In this document: one piece after another, positions 20,229-28,770 of the stretch
How positions within the stretch are numbered: position 1 is the stretch's first letter
How the letters are laid out: the number at the start of each line of letters is the position of its first letter
NCBI RefSeq assembly: GCF_006442315.1
Contig: NZ_VFVY01000010.1
Location: 62,001-126,000, forward strand
Reading direction: 5' to 3'
DNA length: 64,000 bases
Origin: Mesorhizobium sp. B2-3-4
GTDB taxonomy: Bacteria > Pseudomonadota > Alphaproteobacteria > Rhizobiales > Rhizobiaceae
Position numbers and translations under genes: made by a program
Notes under the pieces: generated by a model
The model's database searches: none
What the model was told of the DNA's origin: nothing
Seen by the model: the letters and a program-made list of their open reading frames with translations, nothing else

Positions 20229-21796
20229 ATGGTCTTGGCCGACATCTGCGCGGCAATGTAGTCGGCCTGGCGGATCGCCAGCGACACGATGGTGAGCGTC
20301 GGGTTCTCGGCGGCACCTGTCGTGAACTGGCTGCCGTCCGACACGAACAGGTTCTTGATGTCGTGCGCCTGGCCGTGCTTGTTGACGACGCCGTCGGCGG
20401 CCTTCTCGCTCATCCGGTTGGTGCCGAGATTGTGGGTCGAGGGATAGGGCGGCGTCGGGAAGCTGCGTGTGGCGCCGACCGCATCGTAGAGCGCCGTGGC
20501 CTGCTTGTAGGCGTGATCACGCATCGCCGTATCGTTGGGATGGTCGTCGAAATGGACGTCGGCGATCGGCATGCCGTGCTCGTCCTTCTCGTCCTTGTGC
20601 AGCGTGATGCGGTTTTCCTCGCGCGGCATGTCCTCGCCGACGATCCAAAGGCCGGCCATATGGTCATAGTGGTCGAGCGCGGTGGTGAAGGAGCGTCCCC
20701 AGCCGCCGGGGTTCAGGAATGCCGCCATGAACGGCAGGCCGAGCGACAGCGTCTCGAATTCGTAGCCGCCGACGAAGCCGCGCGACGGGTCATGCCGCGC
20801 CTCGTCGCGGATGATGCCGGCCATGGTGGTGCCGCGATACATATGCACCGGCTTGTCGAAGATGGCGTAGACCGAGCCGGTGGTGTGGCGCATGTAGTTC
20901 TTGCCCACCTGTCCTGACGAATTGGCAAGCCCGTGCGGGAATTTGGCCGATTCGGAATTGAGCAGCAGGCGCGGGCTCTCGATTGAATTGCCGGCGACGG
21001 CGACAATGCGGGCCTTCTGCTCCTGCAGCTTGCCGTCCTTGTCGGCATAGACGACACCGGTAACCTTTCCGGAGGCGTCGTGGTTGATCTTGATCACCAT
21101 GGAATTGGGCCGGACTTCCAGATGTCCGGTCGCCTCACCCTTGGGGATTTCGGTATAGAGCGTCGACCATTTGGCGCCCCATTTGCAGCCCTGGAAGCAG
21201 AAGCCGGTCTGCTGGCAGGAATTGCGGTCGTCGCGCTCGACCGAGTTGATGGCCATGTTGCCGGTGTGGCATTCCTTGTAGCCGAGCTTGTCGGCGCCGG
21301 CCTTGAGCACCTTGAAATTGTTGTTGCCCGGCAGCCGGGGCCAGTCGTTGGTACCGGTGACGCCCATCTTGGCCTCGGCCTTGGCGTAGTACGGCTCCAT
21401 TTCGGCCAGTGTCACCGGCCAATCCAGAAGATTGGCGCCTTCCAGCTTGCCATAGGTCGACAGCGTCTTGAACTCATGCTCCTGGAAGCGCAGCGACGCG
21501 CCCGCCCAATGCGTGGTCGAGCCGCCGACCGATTTGACGATCCACGCCGGCAGGTTGGGAAAATCCTTCGCCACACGCCAGTCGCCGGAGGTGGTGCGCT
21601 TGTCCTTCCAGGCGAGTTGGGCAAAGGAATCCCATTCGTCGTTGATGAAGTCCTCATATTCGTGACGCGCGCCGGCTTCGAGGATGACGACATCGATGCC
21701 CTTTTGCGCCAGTTCGTTTCCGAGTGTGCCTCCGCCGGCGCCGGAGCCGATGATGACGACCACGCCGTCGTTCTTGAGATCAAATTGTGCTGCCAT
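20225..21796 (-). CDS. GMC family FAD-dependent dehydrogenase (GADH large-subunit type)
   Basis: 523-residue flavoprotein. The FAD-binding GSGAGGGTLGNELA is at about residues 17-30, with EAGARHEYEDF next. The GMC C-terminal part has THNLGTNRMSE, containing the catalytic-type His, and VSDGSQFTTGAAENPTLTIVSLAIR. It resembles the large subunit of gluconate/2-ketogluconate-type membrane dehydrogenases. It has no signal of its own and lies 48 bp after the Tat-signal small subunit, which would carry it across the membrane. The substrate is unknown; no cytochrome subunit gene is adjacent. Confidence 0.88.
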   Translation of the reverse strand: MAAQFDLKNDGVVVIIGSGAGGGTLGNELAQKGIDVVILEAGARHEYEDFINDEWDSFAQLAWKDKRTTSGDWRVAKDFPNLPAWIVKSVGGSTTHWAGASLRFQEHEFKTLSTYGKLEGANLLDWPVTLAEMEPYYAKAEAKMGVTGTNDWPRLPGNNNFKVLKAGADKLGYKECHTGNMAINSVERDDRNSCQQTGFCFQGCKWGAKWSTLYTEIPKGEATGHLEVRPNSMVIKINHDASGKVTGVVYADKDGKLQEQKARIVAVAGNSIESPRLLLNSESAKFPHGLANSSGQVGKNYMRHTTGSVYAIFDKPVHMYRGTTMAGIIRDEARHDPSRGFVGGYEFETLSLGLPFMAAFLNPGGWGRSFTTALDHYDHMAGLWIVGEDMPREENRITLHKDEKDEHGMPIADVHFDDHPNDTAMRDHAYKQATALYDAVGATRSFPTPPYPSTHNLGTNRMSEKAADGVVNKHGQAHDIKNLFVSDGSQFTTGAAENPTLTIVSLAIRQADYIAAQMSAKTI

Positions 21797-21844
21797 GGTT
21801 TCCTCCCACGAGATCGGTCAAAAAGCGGTTTGGGACAGAGTGCG

Positions 21845-22375
21845 TCAGAGCCACTCGATGTCGTTGAAACCGCGCGCGATGTAGCCGCCCTTCGAGTAGG
21901 ACTCGCCCTCGTAACCGAAGATCGGCCACACCTCTTTCTGGTTGTAGAGGCTGACGACGAGGCCGCCGCGCACCGCCTGGAAGAAAGGCGTCTTCTCCAT
22001 CTCGGTGAGCAGCGCCACACGCTGCTCTTCCCAGCCGAGCCCGCGATAACCGCCCTTGCCGGCCTTCTTGTCGAGTCCGGCGATGCCCTTCTCGATCAGT
22101 TCCTTGTGTGCCGGATCCTTGGCCGCCATTTCGTCATGACCCTTGACGGCGACGGCGTAATATTTGTCCGGCACCTGGTCGTGCGGGTAGATGTCGCGCG
22201 CCACCTGGATCAGCGTCGCCATCGTCTCGGGCTTCAGCGCCGAGGTCTCCAGGCCCCAGGCATGCTCCGGACTGATGATGGCGCTGCCTGTAATGACGAG
22301 CAGCGCACCGGCGCCGCCGCGTTTGAGAAGCTCGCGCCGCGACAGGCCGGGCTTCCTCTCATAGATCGTGACCAT
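21845..22375 (-). CDS. Gluconate 2-dehydrogenase subunit 3 family protein
   Basis: 176-residue protein with a twin-arginine type signal (SRRELLKRGG at residues 12-21, hydrophobic to about residue 37). The mature part matches GADH subunit 3: LIQVARDIYPHDQVPDKYYAVAV. AGGGAGGAAATA before the ATG at 22375 fixes the start. It is the first gene of the pair and probably the export chaperone-subunit of the GMC dehydrogenase. Confidence 0.86.
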   Translation of the reverse strand: MVTIYERKPGLSRRELLKRGGAGALLVITGSAIISPEHAWGLETSALKPETMATLIQVARDIYPHDQVPDKYYAVAVKGHDEMAAKDPAHKELIEKGIAGLDKKAGKGGYRGLGWEEQRVALLTEMEKTPFFQAVRGGLVVSLYNQKEVWPIFGYEGESYSKGGYIARGFNDIEWL

Positions 22376-22452
22376 TATTTCCTCCCTGCTTGCTGTTCGC
22401 ACTCGAAGAGTGCCGTTGCTGGCGCCGCGCCGGTCCGCGCGGCCGGTTGTCC

Positions 22453-22848
22453 TTATTGGAAGCGCCCTCCGCGCTGCAGAACCTCGATCTTGTAGCCGTC
22501 GGGATCGTCGATGAAGAAGAAACGGGCGATCAGCGACCCGTCGCGGTTGAATTCGACGATCTTCTTCGGATTGAGACCGAGCGCGCCGAGCCGGTCGTGC
22601 TCGCCGTCGAGATCGGCGACCGAAACCGCCAGATGGCCGTAGCCGTCGCCCAGCGCATAGGGCTCGGTGCGGCCCTTGTTGACGGTGAGTTCGACCTCGA
22701 AAGGTGTATCGGCATTGCTGAGGTAAACCAGCGTGAAGGTTTCGAAATCCAGCCGTTGGGCGACCTCCAGGCCGAACGCCCTGGTGTAGAAATCGACGGA
22801 CCGGGCTTCGTCGAGAACCCGGATCATGGTGTGGATTGCCTTCGCCAA
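22453..22848 (-). CDS. VOC family protein, lactoylglutathione lyase-like
   Basis: 131-residue glyoxalase-fold protein: two beta-alpha-beta-beta-beta modules, with metal-ligand candidates His6 (AIHTMIRV), Glu52 region (FEVELT), His71 (YGHLAVSV) and Glu123 (YKIEVLQ). These match the ligand order of glyoxalase I, which detoxifies methylglyoxal with glutathione. It ends 77 bp before the GADH small subunit on the same strand. Confidence 0.87.
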   Translation of the reverse strand: MAKAIHTMIRVLDEARSVDFYTRAFGLEVAQRLDFETFTLVYLSNADTPFEVELTVNKGRTEPYALGDGYGHLAVSVADLDGEHDRLGALGLNPKKIVEFNRDGSLIARFFFIDDPDGYKIEVLQRGGRFQ

Positions 22849-22926
22849 ATCAGTCTCCGCGGCTTCATGCTTCGAAGGTGATTATGCGCGCTGGTCAAGA
22901 AAGGTGGTGGCAGCCGATTACCACGC

Positions 22927-23076
22927 ATGAGACAGGAAAAACGGCTATGTCCGGCTCCTAAGGACGAAAGTCTGATTGCCGTTCTCGACCGTCCGGTCGA
23001 AGATGAAATGGCAGGCAGTGTTCAAAAGGCGCCGGCCGCCCCGTCGGCGCCCAAGACCAACAAAAACGGGAGGTAA
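22927..23076 (+). CDS. Possible 49-aa small protein upstream of the RHH gene
   Basis: An open frame of 49 residues (starts MRQEKRLCPAPKDESLIAVL; C-terminal part rich in Ala/Pro/Lys) that stops two bases before the next start codon; the Shine-Dalgarno of the next gene lies within its end. The arrangement suggests a coupled upstream ORF. No good RBS of its own and no known family, so it may not be real. The shorter in-frame ATG at 23008 is an alternative. Confidence 0.35.
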   Translation: MRQEKRLCPAPKDESLIAVLDRPVEDEMAGSVQKAPAAPSAPKTNKNGR

Positions 23077-23078
23077 CG

Positions 23079-23384
23079 ATGTGCAGAGTGTTTGCCGCAC
23101 AGGATCCGGAAGGCTATCGCCAGATCAACCGGTCGATACGCATCGACGGTCATTCCACCAGCATCCAGCTCGAGGCGACGTTCTGGGCCTTGCTTGACGA
23201 AATCGCGGAAAGCCAGAACCTGACGACGCCGAAATTCATCTCGAAACTCTACGACGAAGCGATCGAGATCAACGGCGAGATCCCGAACTTCGCGTCGATG
23301 CTGCGCACCACCTGCGCCCTTTATCTGCGCGGCCACCGGCCCTCCGTGGAGGAGCAGATGGTGCTGAAGCGCGAGGCCGCTTAG
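23079..23384 (+). CDS. Ribbon-helix-helix domain protein
   Basis: 101-residue protein of the RHH_4 type. The strand RSIRIDGHSTSIQLEATFW (about residues 19-37) is followed by helices LLDEIAESQN and TPKFISKLYDEAIE. RHH proteins bind DNA as dimers. GGGAGGTAACG precedes the ATG. It is found singly in many Rhizobiales genomes; the target is unknown. Confidence 0.85.
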   Translation: MCRVFAAQDPEGYRQINRSIRIDGHSTSIQLEATFWALLDEIAESQNLTTPKFISKLYDEAIEINGEIPNFASMLRTTCALYLRGHRPSVEEQMVLKREAA

Positions 23385-23488
23385 GGCAGTCCAAGAACGG
23401 CACGAAGCGGTATTTTCGGTCCTGAACTGCTTGAGAACTCCGAGGCGGAGCCGTTCGACGGGTCCATGAATCGCTGAATGACTCTGGT

Positions 23489-24199
23489 TCAGCTATTCGC
23501 GGCAACCTCGAGCGCCACTCTGGTCATGTCGGTGAAGAGCGTCTGACGCTCGCGATAATCGGTCTGCTCGCCGGTCTTGATATTATCGACCACCGTGCAG
23601 AGGGAGAGTGCGCGCGCCCCGAAATGGCCGGCAATGCGATAAAGCGCGCTTGTTTCCATATCCACGGCCAGGGCTCCGGCCGCCTGTGCCTCGGCAAACC
23701 GAATGCGGCCCTGCGGGTGGTAGAAGATGTCGCTGCAGACCGTCGGCCCGACATGGTGCTCGACGCCGAGTTCGCCGGCCTTGGTTAAAGCCAGGGCGAG
23801 CAGCGAGCGATCCGGGCCGGCGGCGGCCTCGTAAAGACCGAACACCTGGCCGCTTTGGGCGCTTTCCGGCCTGGCGGTTTGCGAGATGACAAGACTGCGC
23901 AGCTTGGCCTCGTCCGTCAGGCTGCCGCAGGTGCCGGTTCGGATCAGTGTGCGAATGCCGTGAAAGTCCAGGAGCTCATGCGCATAGATCAGGAATGACG
24001 CCACGCCGATGCCCGTCGTCTGGATGCTGACGGGCCTGCCGCGAAACCAGCCGGTAAAGCCAAGCGCGCCGCGGCGGCGGTTGACGCAACGCGGCCGTTC
24101 CAGAAACGTAGTGGCCATCCATTCCGCGCGCTGCGGGTCGCCCGGCAACAAAACCGTGTCGGCGTAGTCGCCCTTGCCTGCTTCGATGTGTGGCGTCAA
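23489..24199 (-). CDS. deoD: Purine nucleoside phosphorylase DeoD-type
   Basis: 236-residue hexameric-type phosphorylase (EC 2.4.2.1), splitting purine nucleosides with phosphate. Motifs: TPHIEAGKGDYADTVLLPGDP at the start, GTCGSL, CSDIFYHP and the VDMETSALYRIA segment with the nucleoside-binding Glu. A TTG start at 24199 is chosen because it is preceded by GGGGGAG six bases upstream and matches the TPHI start of the family; the frame also allows TTG at 24214. Upstream gap to cckA is 86 bp. Confidence 0.94.
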   Translation of the reverse strand: MTPHIEAGKGDYADTVLLPGDPQRAEWMATTFLERPRCVNRRRGALGFTGWFRGRPVSIQTTGIGVASFLIYAHELLDFHGIRTLIRTGTCGSLTDEAKLRSLVISQTARPESAQSGQVFGLYEAAAGPDRSLLALALTKAGELGVEHHVGPTVCSDIFYHPQGRIRFAEAQAAGALAVDMETSALYRIAGHFGARALSLCTVVDNIKTGEQTDYRERQTLFTDMTRVALEVAANS

Positions 24200-24285
24200 C
24201 AGCTGCTCCCCCAAGCCCGCCTGCCGTATTATCGATAATCATGGCGCTGTTACAGCGTCCTGCAAGTGCGCAGCCTTGGAAATAG

Positions 24286-26862
24286 CTAGGATTCGAGCAC
24301 ATCCTTGACGATTGTGGCCAGTTGCTTGAGCGAGAACGGCTTTGGCAAAAAGCCGAAATGCGCTTCCGCCGGCAGGTTCCTCGCAAATGCGTCCTCGGCA
24401 TAGCCGGACACGAAGACGAACTTGATGTCCGGCTGACGTTTGCGCAACTCACCGAGCAGTGTTGGCCCATCCATTTCCGGCATCACCACGTCGGAAACGA
24501 CGATATCGACCTTGCCGCCGAGCGCTTCAAACACCTCCAGCGCCTCGACGCCCGAGGACGCCTCGTGGACGGTATAGCCGCGCGAGGTCAGCGCCCGCAC
24601 GCCGCCCATGCGCACGGCATCCTCATCTTCGACCAGCAGCACCGTGGCCGATCCGGACAGGTCCTTGGTATTGTCGGCCGGCTTGACCGGCGCCGCGACC
24701 GGCGCTTCGCCGGGTTCGGCGGCCTTTTTCGCTTCCGCGAGGTGACGCGGCAGAAAGATGCGGAAGGTTGTTCCCTTGCCGAGTTCGGAATCACAGAAAA
24801 TGAAGCCGCCGGTCTGCTTGATGATGCCGTAGACCATGGACAGGCCAAGGCCGGTTCCCTTGCCGACCTCCTTGGTGGTGAAGAACGGCTCGAAGATCTT
24901 CTTCAGCACTTCGGGCGCGATGCCCGAGCCGGTATCCTCGACTTCGACAACCACGTAATCGGCCGCGGTCAGTTCGCGGTAAGGAAAGGTCTTGCATTCC
25001 TCGGCCGTTACGTTGCGGGTGCGCACGGTGAGATCGCCGCCAGCCGGCATCGCGTCGCGCGCGTTCACCGCCAGGTTGACCACCACTTGCTCGAACTGGC
25101 CGATATCGACCTTGACCGGCCACAGGTCGCGGCCGTGGTCGATCTTGAGCTTGATGTCGTTGCCGACCAGCCGGGCAAGCAGCATCCTGAGATCGGCGAG
25201 CACGTCGGTGAGGTTGAGCACTTCCGGCCGCAGCGTCTGCTTGCGCGAGAAGGCCAGCAGCTGCCTGACCAGCGAGGCCGCGCGATTGGCGTTCTGCTTG
25301 ATGTTCATGATGTCCGGGAAGGACGGATCCGACGGCCTGTGATTGGTCAAAAGCAGGTCGGAGGCCATGATGATGGCGGTCAGCACATTGTTGAAGTCGT
25401 GCGCGATGCCACCAGCGAGCTGGCCGACGGCCTGCATCTTCTGGCTTTGCGCCATCTGCCCTTCGAGTGCCTTCTGCTCGGTCGTTTCGACGGCGTAGAC
25501 AATGGCCGATTCCTCAGCCCCCTCGCCGCCTGTGCCGTCGGCGACGGCGTTGACGTAGAAACGGATATGCCGCTCTTCATTGCCGGGCAGCACGGTGTCG
25601 ATCGGATCGATATCGGCCTGGCGCTGCCGGGCTTTCTCGAACGCGGCGGCAAAGGCCGGCCGGTCGCGGTCATGGATCACCGTATCGAGCCGCACGCGGC
25701 GATCGACGGCATCGCGGTCGACAACCGAGGAAAACAGCGACAGGAACGGTGCGTTGGTACGAAGGATGCGCCCGCTGGCATCGACGCCGGCGATAGCCAT
25801 CGGCGTCGAATTGAAGAAGCGGGTGAAGCGCACTTCGGAGGCACGCAGATCCGCCGAGGCATCCTCGCCTTGCGTGCGGTTGAGCACGATGGTGCGCGTT
25901 GGCCCGCCGACGCCCTCGCGGCTGGCCGAAACACGATGCATGAAGCGCACCGGCAGCGCCTCGCCGGTCATCGTCGTCAGGTCGAGGTCGATGACCGCAT
26001 TGCGCGTCGTGCCGGGATCCGCCTTGACCGAGCGCACCAGCGCCATGCCGTCGCCGGCGACGATATCGGGCAAGGCGACAGCGCCGGGCGTGAAGGAGGC
26101 GAGGTCGATGCCCAGCCATCCGGCGAGCGTAGCGTTGATGTAGGTGACGCGGCCATCCTGGTCGGCCGAAAAGAAGCCGGCCGGTGCGTGGTCGAGATGA
26201 TCGATGGCCTTCTGCAGATCGAGGAAGAAACGCTCCTGCTCGGCCCGCTCCTGCGAAATATCGGCCAGTTGCCAGGCCAGCATCGGCAATCGCTGGCCCG
26301 GAACGCTGAAGGTGCGGGCGCGCGCCCTGTACCAGCGGGCTCCCGGCTCGGCACCAGGCCGGATCGATTGCGCCAGGCGAAACTCGCCGTCGCCCGGCTG
26401 CCCGTCACGCAGACCCGAGGCCAGCCGGTAAATGGTCACCGAGGCTTCGGGAATATCCGAGAGCAATCCTTCGACCGTCTTCAGGTCGGCGCCCGACGAG
26501 GCACCGGTCATGTCGGCATAGGCCCGGTTGGCGTAGACGACGCGGCCCTTGGTGTCCGTGACCAGCAGGCCCTGGCCCATCGAATCGACGAAAGCCTTCG
26601 AAAGTTCGTCACCCGTCGAGCGCGGCGTGATCTGCACGAAGCCGATCGCCGTCGCGAACAGGAAGCCGACGCCGATCATTGCCAACACGCCGAGCATGCC
26701 GAGCAGGAAGGGATCGCCGAGGCGCTCGCGGAAAAGGCCGAAGACGATGGCCGCGCCCGTCAGGACGACGATGAAGATGACGAGCCGGGTGACCGCGCCC
26801 GGCCGCGTATTCTGGTCGACGATCGGTACCGGATAGAAATCGCCGCGCGCTTCCTTGGCCAT
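24286..26862 (-). CDS. cckA: Hybrid sensor histidine kinase CckA
   Basis: 858-residue kinase. Two N-terminal helices (about residues 24-43 and 52-74) anchor it; PAS-type regions fill about residues 90-470. The phosphoacceptor is His488 in GGIAHDFNNVL, followed by the HATPase domain (NLAVNARDAMPAGG, DTGSGIAPEVLKKIFEPFFTT, GLGLSMVYG). The C-terminal receiver has Asp791 in IVVSDVVMPEMDG. In alphaproteobacteria CckA feeds phosphate via ChpT to CtrA and CpdR to time the cell cycle. The ATG at 26862 follows AGGGGGC. The divergent neighbour is a FliO-like gene. Confidence 0.95.
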   Translation of the reverse strand: MAKEARGDFYPVPIVDQNTRPGAVTRLVIFIVVLTGAAIVFGLFRERLGDPFLLGMLGVLAMIGVGFLFATAIGFVQITPRSTGDELSKAFVDSMGQGLLVTDTKGRVVYANRAYADMTGASSGADLKTVEGLLSDIPEASVTIYRLASGLRDGQPGDGEFRLAQSIRPGAEPGARWYRARARTFSVPGQRLPMLAWQLADISQERAEQERFFLDLQKAIDHLDHAPAGFFSADQDGRVTYINATLAGWLGIDLASFTPGAVALPDIVAGDGMALVRSVKADPGTTRNAVIDLDLTTMTGEALPVRFMHRVSASREGVGGPTRTIVLNRTQGEDASADLRASEVRFTRFFNSTPMAIAGVDASGRILRTNAPFLSLFSSVVDRDAVDRRVRLDTVIHDRDRPAFAAAFEKARQRQADIDPIDTVLPGNEERHIRFYVNAVADGTGGEGAEESAIVYAVETTEQKALEGQMAQSQKMQAVGQLAGGIAHDFNNVLTAIIMASDLLLTNHRPSDPSFPDIMNIKQNANRAASLVRQLLAFSRKQTLRPEVLNLTDVLADLRMLLARLVGNDIKLKIDHGRDLWPVKVDIGQFEQVVVNLAVNARDAMPAGGDLTVRTRNVTAEECKTFPYRELTAADYVVVEVEDTGSGIAPEVLKKIFEPFFTTKEVGKGTGLGLSMVYGIIKQTGGFIFCDSELGKGTTFRIFLPRHLAEAKKAAEPGEAPVAAPVKPADNTKDLSGSATVLLVEDEDAVRMGGVRALTSRGYTVHEASSGVEALEVFEALGGKVDIVVSDVVMPEMDGPTLLGELRKRQPDIKFVFVSGYAEDAFARNLPAEAHFGFLPKPFSLKQLATIVKDVLES

Positions 26863-26906
26863 ATGCCCCCTGCTCGTGAAGTCCGATGCTCCGACACCCG
26901 CCCCTA

Positions 26907-27009
26907 ATGCATGTCGCCCAAAAGTGACTTCGGTTCTGGGAAACGACATGCATGAAAGCAAGGACCTAAAGCGCGTCGCATGAATCGGCTTCAGCGCGAC
27001 GCGCTTTAG
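26907..27009. repeat. Composite palindromic repeat, copy 2
   Basis: ATGCATGTCG (26907-26916) pairs with CGACATGCAT (26944-26953), enclosing CCCAAAAGTG...CGG. Then CTAAAGCGCGTCGC (26966-26979) pairs perfectly with GCGACGCGCTTTAG (26996-27009). It fills most of the 326-bp divergent cckA/fliO-like gap. I recall near-identical text in intergenic DNA of many rhizobia, but I cannot count copies here. Confidence 0.78.
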
Positions 27010-27188
27010 CCGGTTGAATCACATTCTCCTAGTCCCGAAAAGGCCCGGGCGGCAAATGTCGGATAAAAATCATGCCAGCCGCCCTTGCCTGTGTTTCAAG
27101 CTGTTCACGATGCGTGAAAGGCAACTTGCGGTGGCCAGTCGCAACGGTCTAGTGTCGCGTCTCTTTCCAAACCGATCAGGGGAAACCA

Positions 27189-27941
27189 ATGCAGTGGCTG
27201 GATAGCGTGGCGGGCCCCGGTTATGCGGCGGCACTCCTATGGACCTTCGCGGCGCTGATCCTGCTGGTCATCGTTCTCGTCATCGTCAGGCTCGTGCGCA
27301 ATCTGACCTTCGGCACGTTTGTCGCCGGTGGCCGCAACCGCAAGACCCGGCTCGCCGTCATGGATGCCACCGCCGTCGACAGCCACCGCCGCCTGGTGCT
27401 GGTGCGGCGCGACGACATCGAACATCTGCTTCTGATCGGCGGTCCGACCGACGTCGTCGTCGAGCGCGACATCCGCCTCGCCGCCCCGCGCCGTCCGGCG
27501 TTGACCGGAGATGCCGGCCTGCAGCCTGTCCCGGCCGCCGCGGCTCCGGCCGCGAAACCACGCTCGCCGCAACCGGGTCCCGTGGCTCCCAGACAGGCGC
27601 CGGCTCCGCAGCCGGCAGCGATGGCGCCGGCCGCCCGCCCGCGTCCGGCAGCGCCCCCGCCGGCCCCGGCGCCCGCACCGAAACCGCCGGTCCAAACCTA
27701 TCAATCGACCAATGTCACCCCGCTGCCTGCTTATGGCTCCGCCAATGCCAATGTCGTCAAGCACACGCCCGCGCCCCCGAGGCAGGACAGCATCGACGAC
27801 ACGCTGATGAAGGAACTCGAGGTTTCGCTCGACCAGCCCCGGTCCGGCGGCCCGGTGGGCAAACCGGCAGCCAAGGCACCACCGTCGCTCGACGATGAAA
27901 TGACCAGGCTGCTGGGCGAGCTTTCAAGCCAGAAAAGATGA
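27189..27941 (+). CDS. FliO-domain membrane protein (orphan)
   Basis: 250-residue protein. One membrane helix (about residues 14-36, AALLWTFAALILLVIVLVIVRLV) is followed by a FliO-like domain: RKTRLAVMDATAVDSHRRLVLVRRDDIEHLLLIGGPTDVVVE. The next 100 residues are a Pro/Ala-rich linker, then a charged tail with DDTLMKELE and DDEMTRLLGEL. FliO aids flagellar export-gate assembly, but here no flagellar genes are adjacent. The orphan form next to cckA is likely a different envelope function. GGGGAAACCA precedes the ATG. Confidence 0.78.
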   Translation: MQWLDSVAGPGYAAALLWTFAALILLVIVLVIVRLVRNLTFGTFVAGGRNRKTRLAVMDATAVDSHRRLVLVRRDDIEHLLLIGGPTDVVVERDIRLAAPRRPALTGDAGLQPVPAAAAPAAKPRSPQPGPVAPRQAPAPQPAAMAPAARPRPAAPPPAPAPAPKPPVQTYQSTNVTPLPAYGSANANVVKHTPAPPRQDSIDDTLMKELEVSLDQPRSGGPVGKPAAKAPPSLDDEMTRLLGELSSQKR

Positions 27942-28030
27942 TTTTAGGCCCGGCCCGCCTGCCGGCGAAATGAGTCGGTCGACGTTAAAGCTGTTTTGGC
28001 TTGCTGAAGCGCGCGGCGTGCCTAGAAACA

Positions 28031-28056
28031 AAAATGGCCGGAGAACCGGCCATTTT
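28031..28056. terminator. Bidirectional terminator
   Basis: AAAATGGCCGG-agaa-CCGGCCATTTT is a perfect 11-bp stem. On the minus strand TTTTTGTTT follows, so it ends dksA; on the plus strand it can end the FliO-like gene. Confidence 0.88.
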
Positions 28057-28079
28057 GAAATCAATGCGCAGACGATCCG

Positions 28080-28496
28080 TCAGTCGTCGCGATAGACTTT
28101 TTCGCGGCGCTCATGCCGCTCCTGCGCTTCGATCGACAAGGTGGCGATCGGGCGCGCGTCGAGCCGCTTCAACGCGATCGGCTCGCCTGTCTCCTCGCAA
28201 TAGCCGTAAGTGCCCTCATCGATACGCTGCAACGCCGAATCGATCTTCGAGATGAGCTTGCGCTGACGGTCGCGGGCCCTGAGTTCGATGGCGCGGTCGG
28301 TTTCCGAAGAGGCGCGGTCGGCGAGGTCGGGGTGGTTGGCGTTCTCTTGCTGCAGGATTTCGAGAGTTTCGCGCGCTTCGCGCAAGATGTCATTTTTCCA
28401 AGTGACGAGCTTCAGGCGGAAGTATGATTTCTGCCGTTCATTCATGAACGGCTCGTCTTCGGAGGGTACGTAATCGGCGGTAACGATGTCGTTCAT
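28080..28496 (-). CDS. dksA: DksA/TraR-family RNA polymerase-binding protein
   Basis: 138-residue DksA. The coiled-coil tip motif DLADRA (Asp57, Asp60, Ala62) that acts in the polymerase secondary channel is intact. The globular part has CEET (Cys100, Thr103) and SIEA (Ser121, Ala124) where E. coli DksA has four zinc Cys; only one Cys is left, so it should be zinc-independent like Pseudomonas DksA2. With ppGpp it would adjust stable RNA and biosynthetic promoters. The start at 28496 is the family start. Confidence 0.92.
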   Translation of the reverse strand: MNDIVTADYVPSEDEPFMNERQKSYFRLKLVTWKNDILREARETLEILQQENANHPDLADRASSETDRAIELRARDRQRKLISKIDSALQRIDEGTYGYCEETGEPIALKRLDARPIATLSIEAQERHERREKVYRDD

Positions 28497-28770
28497 TCGA
28501 CTCACCCAAACTGCCCCAAATTTGGCGCCTATATATTCGTCGCCCGACGCCTGTACAAGCGCAATCGGCCACCGACTCACGCAATTGTTAAAGTGCGTCC
28601 GCAGGCTTCGCTGGAGCGCAATAGATCTGTTTCGATGGCGAAAGTACGACGCCCTCGCCGATCCCCCATGACTGATTCGCAGCACCGCAGCAGCCGAACC
28701 ATTGTGCACGAAGCCTTTCTCATGGCTAATCACGGCGGAACATCAGCTTTCGGGCATGATCGGAGGTCGA

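Noticed and set aside
24322..26907. 861-residue open frame antisense to cckA
   Set aside because: Arg/His/Asp-rich shadow of a well-supported histidine kinase; arises from codon bias.
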